Positions 1 to 7,851 of a stretch of DNA of 42,331 nucleotides are shown one piece after another. The DNA is from Candidatus Cryosericum terrychapinii. GTDB taxonomy: Bacteria; Caldisericota; Caldisericia; Cryosericales; Cryosericaceae. The stretch lies in the NCBI RefSeq assembly GCF_003570925.1, contig NZ_QXIS01000028.1, positions 1-42,331 on the forward strand, given 5' to 3'. The stretch's first letter is position 1. Every line of letters begins with the position of its first letter. The translations under genes and the position numbers were made by a program. A model generated the notes under the pieces. It was not told where the DNA came from. It ran no database searches and saw nothing but the letters and a program-made list of their open reading frames with translations.

Positions 1-1065
1 GGCAACTACTGTCGCGGTGGCGCCTTCGACTGTGCTCTGCTGGCCACGGATGCCGTCGCCATCCTCCCGGAGGGGATGAGCAAAGAACGCTTCGACTGGC
101 TGCGTGAGATCGGAACGAAGGAGGTCATCGGAACTCCTGGAACCGAGTCCAACGTCAAGGAGATTTACGACAAGGTACGCGAGCTGAAGACTACCCGTGG
201 CGACAACATCGTCGTGTTCAATCAGTTCGAGGAATTCGGCAACGCACTGTGGCACTACGACATGACTGGTTCGGCATTTGAGCAGGTCTTCAACAGCATC
301 AAGGGTCCGAGATCGCGCATGGCAGGCTATGTCTCCGCCACTGGCTCTGCGGGGACCATCAGCGCCGGCGAGTACCTGAAGAAGGTCTATCCATACAGCC
401 ATATCACGGCTGTTGAGGCTCTGCAGTGCCCGACCCTCTATGCAAACGGGTTTGGCGCGCACCGTATCGAGGGTATCGGCGACAAGCATGTCCCCTGGAT
501 CCATAACGTCCGCAATACCGATGCTGTGGCCGCCATCGACGACGAGTATCCGATGCATCTACTTCGCCTTTTTAATGAGGACTCAGGCAAAGCATACCTT
601 GAGAAGAAGGGTGTCCCGCGCGAGATCATCGGGCAGCTCAACCTGATGGGCATCTCCTCTCTGGCAAACATGGTCGCGGCAATTAAGATGGCCAAATACG
701 AGGAGATGGACGAGAACGATGTCGTCTTCACCGTGTTCACGGATTCCGCCGACCTGTACCTGTCACGCATCGAAGAACTGCGCGCCGAGTATGGCCCCTA
801 TACCGAGATGGACGCGGCGCTCGACTATGCGAAGTATCTCGAGGGCATTCTGACGGACTGGTATCGCGAGCTCAACTATCGCGACCGCAAGCAGCTGCAC
901 AATCTCAAGTACTTCACCTGGGTCGAACAGCAGGGGAAGACTGCGGAGGAACTGCGCGAACTGTGGGAGCCAGAGTTCTGGAATCAGATCTGGACTGCTG
1001 CTCCAGCGTTCGACAGACTCATCGACCAGTTCAATGAGAGGACGGGGCTGCTGGCAAAGCTGTAG
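1..1065 (+). CDS. PLP-dependent enzyme of the cysteine synthase/TrpB-like fold, 5'-truncated
   Basis: The reading frame is open from base 1, so the true start and the N-terminal part, including the Schiff-base lysine, lie outside the window. The first in-frame ATG at 76 is internal. What remains is about 354 residues. The segment GYVSATGSAGTISAGEYL resembles the glycine-rich loop that holds the PLP phosphate in fold-type II enzymes. A following stretch with VEALQCPTL and HRIEGIGDKH resembles proteins annotated only as PLP-dependent beta-subunit or cysteine synthase-like. The substrate is unknown. Homoserine kinase lies convergently downstream, but the sequence does not look like classical threonine synthase. 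A strong hairpin follows the stop codon. The fold is fairly secure; the reaction is not. Confidence 0.75.
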   Translation, partial: GNYCRGGAFDCALLATDAVAILPEGMSKERFDWLREIGTKEVIGTPGTESNVKEIYDKVRELKTTRGDNIVVFNQFEEFGNALWHYDMTGSAFEQVFNSIKGPRSRMAGYVSATGSAGTISAGEYLKKVYPYSHITAVEALQCPTLYANGFGAHRIEGIGDKHVPWIHNVRNTDAVAAIDDEYPMHLLRLFNEDSGKAYLEKKGVPREIIGQLNLMGISSLANMVAAIKMAKYEEMDENDVVFTVFTDSADLYLSRIEELRAEYGPYTEMDAALDYAKYLEGILTDWYRELNYRDRKQLHNLKYFTWVEQQGKTAEELRELWEPEFWNQIWTAAPAFDRLIDQFNERTGLLAKL

Positions 1066-1110
1066 TCAGTTGTTCGTTTGTCTTACCAGTATCTTGATAT
1101 AAAGAGAGAC

Positions 1111-1148
1111 AACAAACACCCAGGCATGAACCCACCTGGGTGTTTGTT
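1111..1148. terminator. Bidirectional intrinsic terminator after the PLP enzyme
   Basis: A perfect 14-bp inverted repeat (AACAAACACCCAGG and its complement) surrounds a 10-base loop at 1125-1134. The outer A/T pairs give a T-rich 3' side on both strands. It lies 45 bases after the stop codon. Confidence 0.85.
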
Positions 1149-1530
1149 TATGTTTTCGGCAAAATCGACTTTTCTCCACAGCCGCTGTTAATTATGTGGA
1201 AAACTGGTGGAATCACGTACGGTCGCGTGGTGGACAACCTGTCAAAGACTGTGGAAAACCCCCCACAAGATCGGGCTTCAGGCCACCGTTCCGATCTCCG
1301 CATCCCAGGTTCATTCCAGTAAAATATGCTCGTGGTAAGGCTGAATGGATCGAAAACGTACGGGATGCGGCATATTGTCCGAAATCATCTGTCAGGGCCA
1401 CCTTTCGTGATGTGATGATCAACACCCGCTTCTAAAGCCACTTTACAGGTCTCCAATACAGAACGGACGGGAAACGGAGAACCGCCCATCTTTTGCAGTG
1501 AGCGGTCATCAAATTTGAGAGGAAAAGGGG
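1149..1530. other. Intergenic region between convergent genes, with DnaA-box-like 9-mers
   Basis: About 380 bases without a convincing gene; the short ORFs here lack ribosome binding sites and recognisable sequence. Three 9-mers differ by one base from the DnaA box TTATCCACA: TTCTCCACA at 1172-1180, and TGTGGAAAA (the complement of TTTTCCACA) at 1195-1203 and 1250-1258. TTCTCCACA also occurs in the dnaA-dnaN gap. No tRNA or other RNA gene was recognised. Confidence 0.4.
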
Positions 1531-2460
1531 CTATGCTTTCCCATCTTCGCCGGTTTGCAGGATGACTCCCTGGGCTGAGATGTCGAGGACGAATGTCTCA
1601 GCTCCTGCATCCAGCTCGATCATTGCCTTCTGCATCGCCCTGGCAACCTTCTCCGCCTTGGCGGGCTCAGCGAGAGCGGCGATGCTAGGCCCGGCTCCCG
1701 ACAGAAAACTGCCATAGGCTCCGGCCCGCTCGGCGGCACGCGACACTTCGCAGAATCCGGTGACAAGCTTCTCACGGTAGTGCTGGTGGAGACGGTCATG
1801 AAGCGCGAACGACAGGAGGTCATAATTGCCACTGAAGATGCAGGCAGACAGCATCGAGGCACGACCGATGTTGAAGACCGCATCTCTGCGTGAATACATG
1901 TCAGGAAGACACGCTCGGGCCTTCTTTGTCGACAGGAAGCTGGACGGGACCATGACAACGACCTTGAGGTTCTGGGGAACGACCTTCATGTAGGCCACCT
2001 CGCTCTTGTCGCTCGCAGCGATGGTGAACCCGCCGACGAGTGATGCGGTGACGTTGTCGGGGTGTCCCTCGATGGCGATAGCGTACTTGAGGACTTTGCC
2101 GGTATCGAACTGCGTGTTTGTCATGACCTCGAAGCACGACAGGAGTCCCACGATGGCGCTGGCACTGGATCCCAGACCACGCGTCAGAGGAATGCCGGTG
2201 TGAACGTTGATGCTCACCGGTGGCAGATGTACTGATTCGGCGCGTTCGAAGTAGTCCATGACCTCGGTGACGAACTTGAAACCCTTCTCGTTGAGAACAT
2301 CGGCGCCCATGCCTTCGAAGTGGATGCTCCACTTCTCTCCCGGAGAGAGCACCTCGACGATGTACGTACTGCGCATTTCGAGGGCTAGCCCAAAAGCGTC
2401 GAACCCTGGTCCCAGGTTGGCGGTGCTTGCAGGAACGCTGACTGTTACCTTATTGATCAC
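1531..2460 (-). CDS. thrB: Homoserine kinase (GHMP kinase family)
   Basis: Homoserine kinase phosphorylates L-homoserine with ATP, the step before threonine synthase, in the cytoplasm. The 309-residue length is typical. The N-terminus has the family start VPASTANLGPGFDAFGLAL. The GHMP ATP-binding loop follows at about residues 90-100 (PLTRGLGSSASAIVG), and a glycine-rich C-terminal motif (GAYGSFLSGAGPSIAAL) lies near residues 250-265. Start is GTG at 2460, with a purine-rich GGGGGAAG ribosome binding site 5-6 bases upstream. The gene is transcribed alone, divergently from the UPF0173 gene and convergently with the PLP enzyme. Aspartokinase, homoserine dehydrogenase and thrC are not in the window. 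Confidence 0.93.
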   Translation of the reverse strand: MINKVTVSVPASTANLGPGFDAFGLALEMRSTYIVEVLSPGEKWSIHFEGMGADVLNEKGFKFVTEVMDYFERAESVHLPPVSINVHTGIPLTRGLGSSASAIVGLLSCFEVMTNTQFDTGKVLKYAIAIEGHPDNVTASLVGGFTIAASDKSEVAYMKVVPQNLKVVVMVPSSFLSTKKARACLPDMYSRRDAVFNIGRASMLSACIFSGNYDLLSFALHDRLHQHYREKLVTGFCEVSRAAERAGAYGSFLSGAGPSIAALAEPAKAEKVARAMQKAMIELDAGAETFVLDISAQGVILQTGEDGKA

Positions 2461-2598
2461 GTTTTCTTCCCCCGGCGCAACCGCAATTCCTCGATACAGG
2501 TGTTGGCAGCGCGCGAACTATCGCAAAACGAACTACTTGACATATCTTACCACGTCCCATGCAATTGCAAGTTTCACTCTGCGTGATCGAATCTAAGC

Positions 2599-2626
2599 TT
2601 GACCAGCATTCTCCAGGAGATAGACT
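2599..2626 (+). promoter_or_regulatory. Predicted housekeeping promoter for the UPF0173 gene
   Basis: TTGACC at 2599-2604, a 16-base spacer, then TAGACT at 2621-2626. Transcription would begin near 2633, so the GGAGG ribosome binding site (2632-2636) would form the extreme 5' end of the mRNA. Confidence 0.6.
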
Positions 2627-2647
2627 AAATTGGAGGTATATGACACC

Positions 2648-3340
2648 ATGGCACATGAGCAGCTCACCTATCTTGGTCATTCGGCTTTCCTGATCACCAC
2701 GTCGGCCGGCGACATCCTCATCGACCCATTCCTCTCGGGCAACCCTTCGGCATCCATCGGTCCCGACGACGTTCATCCAACCTACATCCTCGTGACGCAC
2801 GGCCATTCCGATCACCTGGGCGATACCATCGCCATCGCCAGACGCACTGGGGCAACGGTCATCGGCCCGGCGGAACTCATCACCTACCTTACGGGCAAAG
2901 GGGTTTCGAATGTGCATCCCATGCACATCGGTGGCAATCACGTCTTCCCATTCGGTGAACTCTTCCTGACACAGGCTCTGCACGGCTCCTCGGTGACCGA
3001 GAACGGCCGCCTCATCTACACGGGAAATCCCTGCGGTTTTGTCGTCAAAACCGGGGAACGGACGACCTACCATGCCGGTGACACGGGCGTGTTTCTCGAC
3101 ATGGAGCTCATCGGTCGCCTGCACCCGCTGGACATCGCTCTTCTCCCTATTGGCGGCAACTTCACGATGGGCATCGACGACGCCGTAGAAGCGGTCAAGA
3201 TGCTTGCACCATGCACTGTGATCCCCATGCACTATGGGACCTTCCCCCTCATCTCCGTTGACCCACAACTGTTCCGGACAAAGGTGGAGGCCTCGACGAG
3301 TGCCCATTGCGTAGTCCTGGAACCCGGACAGACATTCTGA
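2648..3340 (+). CDS. UPF0173 / UlaG-like metallo-beta-lactamase-fold hydrolase
   Basis: A 230-residue metal-dependent hydrolase. The metal-binding motif is visible as THGHSDHLGD (HxHxDH) near residues 50-58. Further ligands are the H and D of TTYHAGDTGVF and the H of VIPMHYGTFPL near the C-terminus. These match the UPF0173 family (YtkL/UlaG-like), which is widespread but has no agreed substrate. I place the start at ATG 2648, because GGAGG at 2632-2636 lies 11 bases upstream. A TTG at 2630 is in frame but overlaps that ribosome binding site. It has its own promoter and no cotranscribed partner on its strand. Confidence 0.88.
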   Translation: MAHEQLTYLGHSAFLITTSAGDILIDPFLSGNPSASIGPDDVHPTYILVTHGHSDHLGDTIAIARRTGATVIGPAELITYLTGKGVSNVHPMHIGGNHVFPFGELFLTQALHGSSVTENGRLIYTGNPCGFVVKTGERTTYHAGDTGVFLDMELIGRLHPLDIALLPIGGNFTMGIDDAVEAVKMLAPCTVIPMHYGTFPLISVDPQLFRTKVEASTSAHCVVLEPGQTF

Positions 3341-3378
3341 ACCAGGTGGCACCGGGCACCAGGATTCATCCTCGCGCG

Positions 3379-3406
3379 TTGACAGCAGGGGTCCGGCCGG
3401 TACACT
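3379..3406 (+). promoter_or_regulatory. Promoter for the decarboxylase gene, predicted leaderless
   Basis: A perfect -35 box TTGACA (3379-3384), a 16-base spacer, and TACACT (3401-3406). The ATG at 3414 follows the -10 box by only 7 bases, so transcription should start at or next to the A of the start codon. There is no Shine-Dalgarno sequence. Confidence 0.75.
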
Positions 3407-3413
3407 CTTTTCC

Positions 3414-4874
3414 ATGAGAGATCAGAGTCGTACCCCATTTTTTGATGCTGTTCAGTCGTACATCGGCAAGCACCGCGCCGGTCTCCACATGCCGGGGCAC
3501 ATGTCAGGTCAGGGCATTCATCCCCGCCTCAAGGAGTTCTGGGGCGAGAATGTGTTCCTTTCTGACTTGACGGAGGTCGAAGGACTCGACTACCTCCATC
3601 GCCCCATCGGCGTCGTCAAGGAAGCACAGGAGCTAGCCGCTGAAGCCTATGGCGCTATCGAATCTTTCTTCCTCGTCAACGGTTCGACAGTCGGAAACCA
3701 GGCAATGATCCTCTCGACCTGCGATCCCAACAACCGCGTCATCGTGCAGCGCAATTCGCACCGCTCGATGTATGGAGCGCTCATCCTCAACGAACTGCGT
3801 CCCATCTACCTTGAGGCCGAAGAAGACCGCCTGTTGCAGTTCCAGACGTTCCCATCCAAGAAAACGTTCGCGCGCGTGCTCCGCGATCACCCTGAAGCCA
3901 AAACCGTCTTTGTGACCAATCCCAACTACTTTGGCATCAGTTCGGACATCGACTACTACGTTCAGAAAGCGCACGCCACAGGACGTCGTATCCTGGTCGA
4001 CGAAGCCCACGGGTCACACTTCCATTTTCACCAGGACCTTCCCAAGAGTGCTGTCGATGCGGGCGCCGACATGGTTGTCCAGAGCACGCACAAGACGCTT
4101 GCTGGCCTTACTCAGACCTCCATGCTGCATCTGGGCTCACGGCGAGTGGACAAGGAACTGGTACGAGCTACTCTCACGATGCTGGAGAGCTCGTCGCCCT
4201 CGTACATCCTCATGACGGCGCTCGACGTCGCCCGCATGCAGATGGCGACGAACGGTCACGACCTTCTTCAGCGAGCCATCGACCTCGCAGAAGATGCTCG
4301 CCGGCGTATCAACAACCTCGAGGGACTCTTTGCTCCAGGCAGGGAACGCGCTCACACCGAGGCCGTCTATGATGTCGACCTCACGAAGCTGACTGTTCAT
4401 GTGTCGAGGCTGGGGCTGACTGGATTCCAGGTCGAGGATATCCTCAACAGAGACTACAACGTCGAAATCGAGTTGTCTGACCTTGAGAACATCCTGGCAT
4501 TCATCACGATCGGGACACCCAGGGAAGCGGTCGAAATCCTCATCAAAGCACTCGAGGATATCTCACGCAAACGCCACGGCAAGACCTCGACCATCGCTCC
4601 GCCGCCACCCATCCCCAATATTCCCGAGATGGTCCTCTTCCCGTTCGAAGCATACTATGCCAAGAGGGAGCGCGTCCGCATGGAAGATTCCGTCGGGCGC
4701 ATCATCGCGGAGCTCGTGACTCCCTATCCACCCGGCATCCCGATCACGGTCCCCGGGGAAGTCATGACACACGAATGCGTGGACTACATGGTGTTCATGC
4801 GCGACCACGGCGCCGACCTGCAGGGAATCATCGACAAGACGGCCAGGTACGTGCAGGTCGTCAAGGAGCGCTGA
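3414..4874 (+). CDS. Orn/Lys/Arg decarboxylase family protein (SpeA-like, fold type I PLP)
   Basis: 486 residues matching the short Bacillus-type branch of the Orn/Lys/Arg decarboxylases, which lacks the N-terminal wing domain of the inducible E. coli enzymes. Visible features are the N-terminal HMPGHMSGQG, the cofactor-binding region VNGSTVGNQA (about 89-98), the PLP-nitrogen aspartate in VDEAHGSH (Asp196) and the Schiff-base lysine in QSTHKTLAGL (Lys227). The C-terminal part (about 395-486) is the small decarboxylase domain with PYPPGIPITVPGE. The likely reaction is arginine or lysine decarboxylation for polyamine synthesis. The exact amino acid cannot be read from sequence, so no symbol is given. 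It is monocistronic, with a leaderless promoter and a terminator. Confidence 0.85.
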   Translation: MRDQSRTPFFDAVQSYIGKHRAGLHMPGHMSGQGIHPRLKEFWGENVFLSDLTEVEGLDYLHRPIGVVKEAQELAAEAYGAIESFFLVNGSTVGNQAMILSTCDPNNRVIVQRNSHRSMYGALILNELRPIYLEAEEDRLLQFQTFPSKKTFARVLRDHPEAKTVFVTNPNYFGISSDIDYYVQKAHATGRRILVDEAHGSHFHFHQDLPKSAVDAGADMVVQSTHKTLAGLTQTSMLHLGSRRVDKELVRATLTMLESSSPSYILMTALDVARMQMATNGHDLLQRAIDLAEDARRRINNLEGLFAPGRERAHTEAVYDVDLTKLTVHVSRLGLTGFQVEDILNRDYNVEIELSDLENILAFITIGTPREAVEILIKALEDISRKRHGKTSTIAPPPPIPNIPEMVLFPFEAYYAKRERVRMEDSVGRIIAELVTPYPPGIPITVPGEVMTHECVDYMVFMRDHGADLQGIIDKTARYVQVVKER

Positions 4875-4907
4875 TCGGTCGCTGGACCCGACCGTTGCCT
4901 CTCATGA

Positions 4908-4937
4908 AAACGCCCTGGCTCATAAGTCAGGGTGTTT
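4908..4937. terminator. Bidirectional terminator between convergent genes
   Basis: A 13-bp stem (4908-4920 with 4925-4937, including two G-U pairs) with a CATA loop. The 3' side is TTT on the plus strand and TTTT on the minus strand, so it can serve both the decarboxylase gene and the IMPDH-like gene. Confidence 0.75.
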
Positions 4938-4960
4938 GACATAGCTGAGGAGAGGTAGAG

Positions 4961-5848
4961 TCAGATAGCGGATGGCGGATGGATCCGGATGAACTCGGCT
5001 TTCTCGCGCAACTCCACAATCGAGCGCGCCCCGACATAACTGAGACTCTCGCGCACCTGCGTCGCAATGTGCGCCATGAGGTGGGAAGCAGTGTCCGGCG
5101 TTAGGGTGTTGAGGACGACGGCTGCGGCCCCGGCAGCAAGAGCCTTGACGACAGTCGCGGCAAAGCGCACACCCATGTTGCAGATGATCGGCCTCCCATA
5201 GAGGGACGCGACGTCCTCGACCTCCATCAGAGCGGACAGTTCGGGAACACCGACGCCAGACAGCTCCGTCGCCTCTGCAAAGGAACTGAACCCGCTGCCG
5301 ACGACGACAATGTCCGCGCCGGCATCGATGACGTCTTTGGCTCCGGCGCGTGTCTGAACGTTGCCGACCATGAGTGGCAACCAGTCATACTCCGCTTTCA
5401 CCGCCTGGATCTGGCGAAGAATCGTAAGGCGATCGGCATGCGGCACATCCACGACAATGATATCCGTCCACACTTCCGCAAGTGAACCTATCCATTCCAG
5501 CACACTGTCCCGTTCGAGATCGACAAGGGCACCTACCACCGGGCGGCCCTTGAGGTCGCAGGCTGCCCCGTCATCCTTGCACATGAGCTCCTTGACCTTG
5601 CGCACCTCGTGCGCCTGGTCCTCGACACTCCCGAACAGGGGAATGATGCCGATGCCGCCGGCTCGGGCTACAGTCGAAGCCAGACGATAGTCGGTCGCAG
5701 CCTGACGCGCCGAGGTGACGAAGGGAGAACGCAGCACAACGTTAGTGGAGAGCCTCGATTCAAGGCTTACATCGGATGCGCCGACCTCGCTTCGGCGGGG
5801 AAGAAGCATGACGTCGTCAAAGAACAAGCCTTCCCGAAGTCCCGGCAT
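4961..5848 (-). CDS. IMP dehydrogenase/GMP reductase homologue lacking CBS domains and the catalytic cysteine
   Basis: A 295-residue TIM-barrel protein clearly related to GuaB. It starts with the family signature GLFFDDVMLLPRRSEV, has ARAGGIGIIP near residue 65 and GNVQT near 162, and ends with SYVGARSIVELREKAEFIRI, as IMPDH does. Normal IMPDH is about 490 residues with two CBS domains; none are present here. The loop that normally reads GxGSICTTR is replaced by GSGFSSFAEAT, so Ala191 aligns with the catalytic Cys. The phosphate-binding DGGIR motif is CNMGVR (Asp to Asn224). Ordinary IMP oxidation therefore seems impossible. It follows the DUF4388 gene by 9 bases and its AGGAGG site overlaps that gene's stop codon, so the two are cotranscribed. 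A binding or regulatory role is likely, unproven. Confidence 0.82.
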   Translation of the reverse strand: MPGLREGLFFDDVMLLPRRSEVGASDVSLESRLSTNVVLRSPFVTSARQAATDYRLASTVARAGGIGIIPLFGSVEDQAHEVRKVKELMCKDDGAACDLKGRPVVGALVDLERDSVLEWIGSLAEVWTDIIVVDVPHADRLTILRQIQAVKAEYDWLPLMVGNVQTRAGAKDVIDAGADIVVVGSGFSSFAEATELSGVGVPELSALMEVEDVASLYGRPIICNMGVRFAATVVKALAAGAAAVVLNTLTPDTASHLMAHIATQVRESLSYVGARSIVELREKAEFIRIHPPSAI

Positions 5849-5857
5849 CCCGTCCTC

Positions 5858-6478
5858 CTACTTCCGGCTCCAGAGACCGAAGAAACCACGACGCTGTGAC
5901 TGCTCCCGTTCCGCATCCTGAGGGACGGCTGGAGCCTCCACCTCGGCGGCGAGCCCGGCCTCCATGAATCCGTAGAGCACTTTCGACACGACGACGCTGC
6001 CCTTGCCGGTCTTCCTCGCGATCTCACGCATTGATGTCTTGCCGTCCAGGCTTGCCATCACCCACCACTGTTCCCTGGTAAGGGTCAGATCCTTTGTAGC
6101 GCCGTCTGCGCGCAGGGCATAGACCGCATCCAGAGAACCGAGTCGCTGCCGCATCGAATTCCACTCATCGAGAGCGGCCGTTACCTGAAGGACGATGTCC
6201 GCAATCAGCACGGACTGGTCTCTGGTTTTTGCCGTCTCGCCGCTCGCGAAAGAGAAATCTCCTTCCCGGAGACTGAACAAGTCGACAAGGGAGCTGTATG
6301 CCGTACCGGCACCAACCTCGAAATGGACTATTCGCGAGTCCTCAATGTAGAACGTCGCCTGGACGCGCCCGCCAAAGATCGACGTCCCCGCGAGATTGAG
6401 GCGGCCAGTCCCTTTGCCCTGCACAATCGTCTGGAGGACTTCGTCCACCTGACAGTTGCCGAACTTCCCCTCAATCAT
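5858..6478 (-). CDS. DUF4388 (PATAN) domain protein with a C-terminal helical/wHTH-like part
   Basis: 206 residues. Residues 1-100 fit the DUF4388/PATAN pattern: MIEGKFGNCQVDEVLQTIVQGKGTGRL, then FYIEDSRIVHFEVG, then a leucine-rich helix and GDFSFASGE. Such domains occur in signalling and motility proteins of many bacteria and are thought to mediate protein contacts. Residues 125-180 (LTREQWWVMASLDGKTSMREIARKTG onward) look like a winged helix-turn-helix. The last 20 residues are charged and probably flexible. It is the first gene of an operon with the IMPDH-like pseudoenzyme, suggesting that the two act together. Partner and signal are unknown. Confidence 0.7.
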   Translation of the reverse strand: MIEGKFGNCQVDEVLQTIVQGKGTGRLNLAGTSIFGGRVQATFYIEDSRIVHFEVGAGTAYSSLVDLFSLREGDFSFASGETAKTRDQSVLIADIVLQVTAALDEWNSMRQRLGSLDAVYALRADGATKDLTLTREQWWVMASLDGKTSMREIARKTGKGSVVVSKVLYGFMEAGLAAEVEAPAVPQDAEREQSQRRGFFGLWSRK

Positions 6479-6552
6479 CCTTGACCCCCGGTTCCACAGC
6501 GTATGATCTATATTTATTGTACTGTGGTGCGCAGCATTTTACAACGTTCTCG

Positions 6553-6580
6553 TTGCATCCTCCGAGGCCTCCGGTATACT
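6553..6580 (+). promoter_or_regulatory. Promoter for the COG2426 gene, predicted leaderless
   Basis: TTGCAT (6553-6558), 16-base spacer, TATACT (6575-6580). The GTG start codon at 6587 comes 6 bases after the -10 box and no ribosome binding site is present, as at 3414. Confidence 0.65.
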
Positions 6581-6586
6581 GGCAGT

Positions 6587-7060
6587 GTGTCCATACTCCT
6601 GCGGAATATTCTGCATATCTTCCTCATCACCATCATCCCGGGCGTCGAGGTTCGCGGTGCATTGCCGTATGCCATCGGCATTCTCAAGATGCCCGTGTGG
6701 GAGGCGCTGCTGGTCGCAACGCTTGCGAACCTGTGCATCGCGCCGCTGTTCTACCTCCTGGAGAAACCCCTTCTTGCGGTCGCATCCCGGTGGGCATGGT
6801 TCCAGCACTACCGCACGCGTCTCGCTGTGCGCAGCAAGTCCTCTCTGGCCAAGTACGGGCTCTTCATCGGTCTCGCCCTGTTTGTAGCCATCCCGCTGCC
6901 AGGTACTGGCGCCTACACCGGGTGTCTCATCGCCGAGATCACACGGATGAAAAGGGGGCAGGCCATTACGTCCATCTCGCTGGGAGTTCTGGGAGCGTGC
7001 ACGATCGTGTTCCTCGTGTCGGTCGGCGTCATCAAGGGCATTCTGGCGAAGTGGTTCTGA
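6587..7060 (+). CDS. Small multidrug export-type membrane protein (COG2426)
   Basis: 157 residues if it starts at GTG 6587. The longer frame from 6503 would begin upstream of the promoter and is rejected. Motifs of the COG2426/PF06695 family are present: IIPGVEVRGALPYAIG near the N-terminus and AIPLPGTGAYTG in the middle, a repeat-like arrangement also seen in DedA proteins. Four hydrophobic segments are visible, at about residues 5-20, 35-55, 85-105 and 130-152. Despite the family name, transport activity is not well established. It ends 9 bases before the parS site and lies upstream of rsmG-parA-parB on the same strand, so read-through transcription is possible. Confidence 0.8.
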   Translation: MSILLRNILHIFLITIIPGVEVRGALPYAIGILKMPVWEALLVATLANLCIAPLFYLLEKPLLAVASRWAWFQHYRTRLAVRSKSSLAKYGLFIGLALFVAIPLPGTGAYTGCLIAEITRMKRGQAITSISLGVLGACTIVFLVSVGVIKGILAKWF

Positions 7061-7069
7061 GCATCGAAT

Positions 7070-7085
7070 TGTTCCACGTGGAACA
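7070..7085. promoter_or_regulatory. parS: parS centromere site
   Basis: TGTTCCACGTGGAACA is a perfect 16-bp palindrome and a standard chromosomal parS sequence bound by ParB. It lies in the 41-base gap before rsmG, directly upstream of the rsmG-parA-parB operon. No second copy was found in this window. Confidence 0.95.
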
Positions 7086-7101
7086 GTAACCGGAGGACCC
7101 C

Positions 7102-7851
7102 ATGGATACTGCTGGTAAGCTTAATTCAACACAGCTTCTTCCTGTCGTACGGAAGTCAATGAATGACTTCGCTGCTGCACTGCCTATCAGGGAGAGGCCA
7201 GCGATATGCACCAACACGTTCTGCGCGGGGCTGGCATCGTTTCTGACCTTGCTTGTCCAGACAAACAAAGTCATGAACTTGACGTCTGACGCCGATCCCG
7301 GGCACCTGCTGGCGACGCACATTCGCGACTCGCTTGCGCCTTTGCTTGTGGGTCTCGAGGCCCCGCACTCGCTCCTCGACATCGGAACGGGAGGAGGCTT
7401 CCCAGCCGTCCCCCTTGCACTCGCCTGGCCAACCACGACGGTCACAATGTCCGAATCGATCGGCAAGAAGGCACATTTCCTGGAGAGCCTGGTGAGCAGC
7501 GTGCCCCTTCCTGGAGCACGTGTCATCCATGGACGTGTCGAAGACCACGCGAGCGCCCTGCCCGAACGAGCGTTCAACATGATCACCGCCAGGAGCGTCG
7601 CCCATATTGCGACAGTCCTCCAGTACGCTCTCCCTCTCCTTGCGAGCAACGGCAGACTGGTCCTGTGGAAAGGAGAAAGGGACCTCGCCGAACTCCAGGA
7701 CCCACCGTTCGTGGCTACACTGCATCGCGTCCACTGTACGGCGACGGTTCTCGACTATGTCCTGCCGGGTGTTGAACGCAATTCCAAGCTCGTCATACTG
7801 CAGGTGACTCCGACCCTCAGCGGCCGGTCGTCCAGGAGGAACGGCTCGTGA
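7102..7851 (+). CDS. rsmG: 16S rRNA (guanine-527-N7) methyltransferase RsmG
   Basis: 249 residues, slightly longer than the usual 205-240 because of an N-terminal extension of about 25 residues. RsmG methylates G527 of 16S rRNA using SAM. The SAM-binding motif I is LLDIGTGGGFPAVPLA (about 92-107). It is preceded by MNLTSDADPGHLLATHIRDSL, the conserved N-terminal signature, and followed by a KKAHFLESL motif and the ITARSVA segment. Start is ATG 7102 with GGAGG 7 bases upstream. It overlaps the parA start by 4 bases (GTGA), the common rsmG-parA-parB arrangement near bacterial origins. Confidence 0.93.
   Translation: MDTAGKLNSTQLLPVVRKSMNDFAAALPIRERPAICTNTFCAGLASFLTLLVQTNKVMNLTSDADPGHLLATHIRDSLAPLLVGLEAPHSLLDIGTGGGFPAVPLALAWPTTTVTMSESIGKKAHFLESLVSSVPLPGARVIHGRVEDHASALPERAFNMITARSVAHIATVLQYALPLLASNGRLVLWKGERDLAELQDPPFVATLHRVHCTATVLDYVLPGVERNSKLVILQVTPTLSGRSSRRNGS

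Noticed and set aside
1196-1435. Small genes in the first intergenic gap
   Set aside because: Frames of 60-79 codons overlap one another on both strands, lack ribosome binding sites and resemble nothing known.
2630-2647. TTG 2630 as the start of the UPF0173 protein
   Set aside because: It overlaps the GGAGG ribosome binding site that fits ATG 2648.
2450-3415. A 321-codon open frame on the minus strand opposite the UPF0173 gene
   Set aside because: It mirrors a well-defined gene in the other strand, has no recognisable family and no ribosome binding site, and its composition is that of a shadow frame.
6481-7089. Plus-strand frame rich in Pro, His and Arg
   Set aside because: It is the alternative frame of the COG2426 membrane protein, whose motifs identify the real frame.
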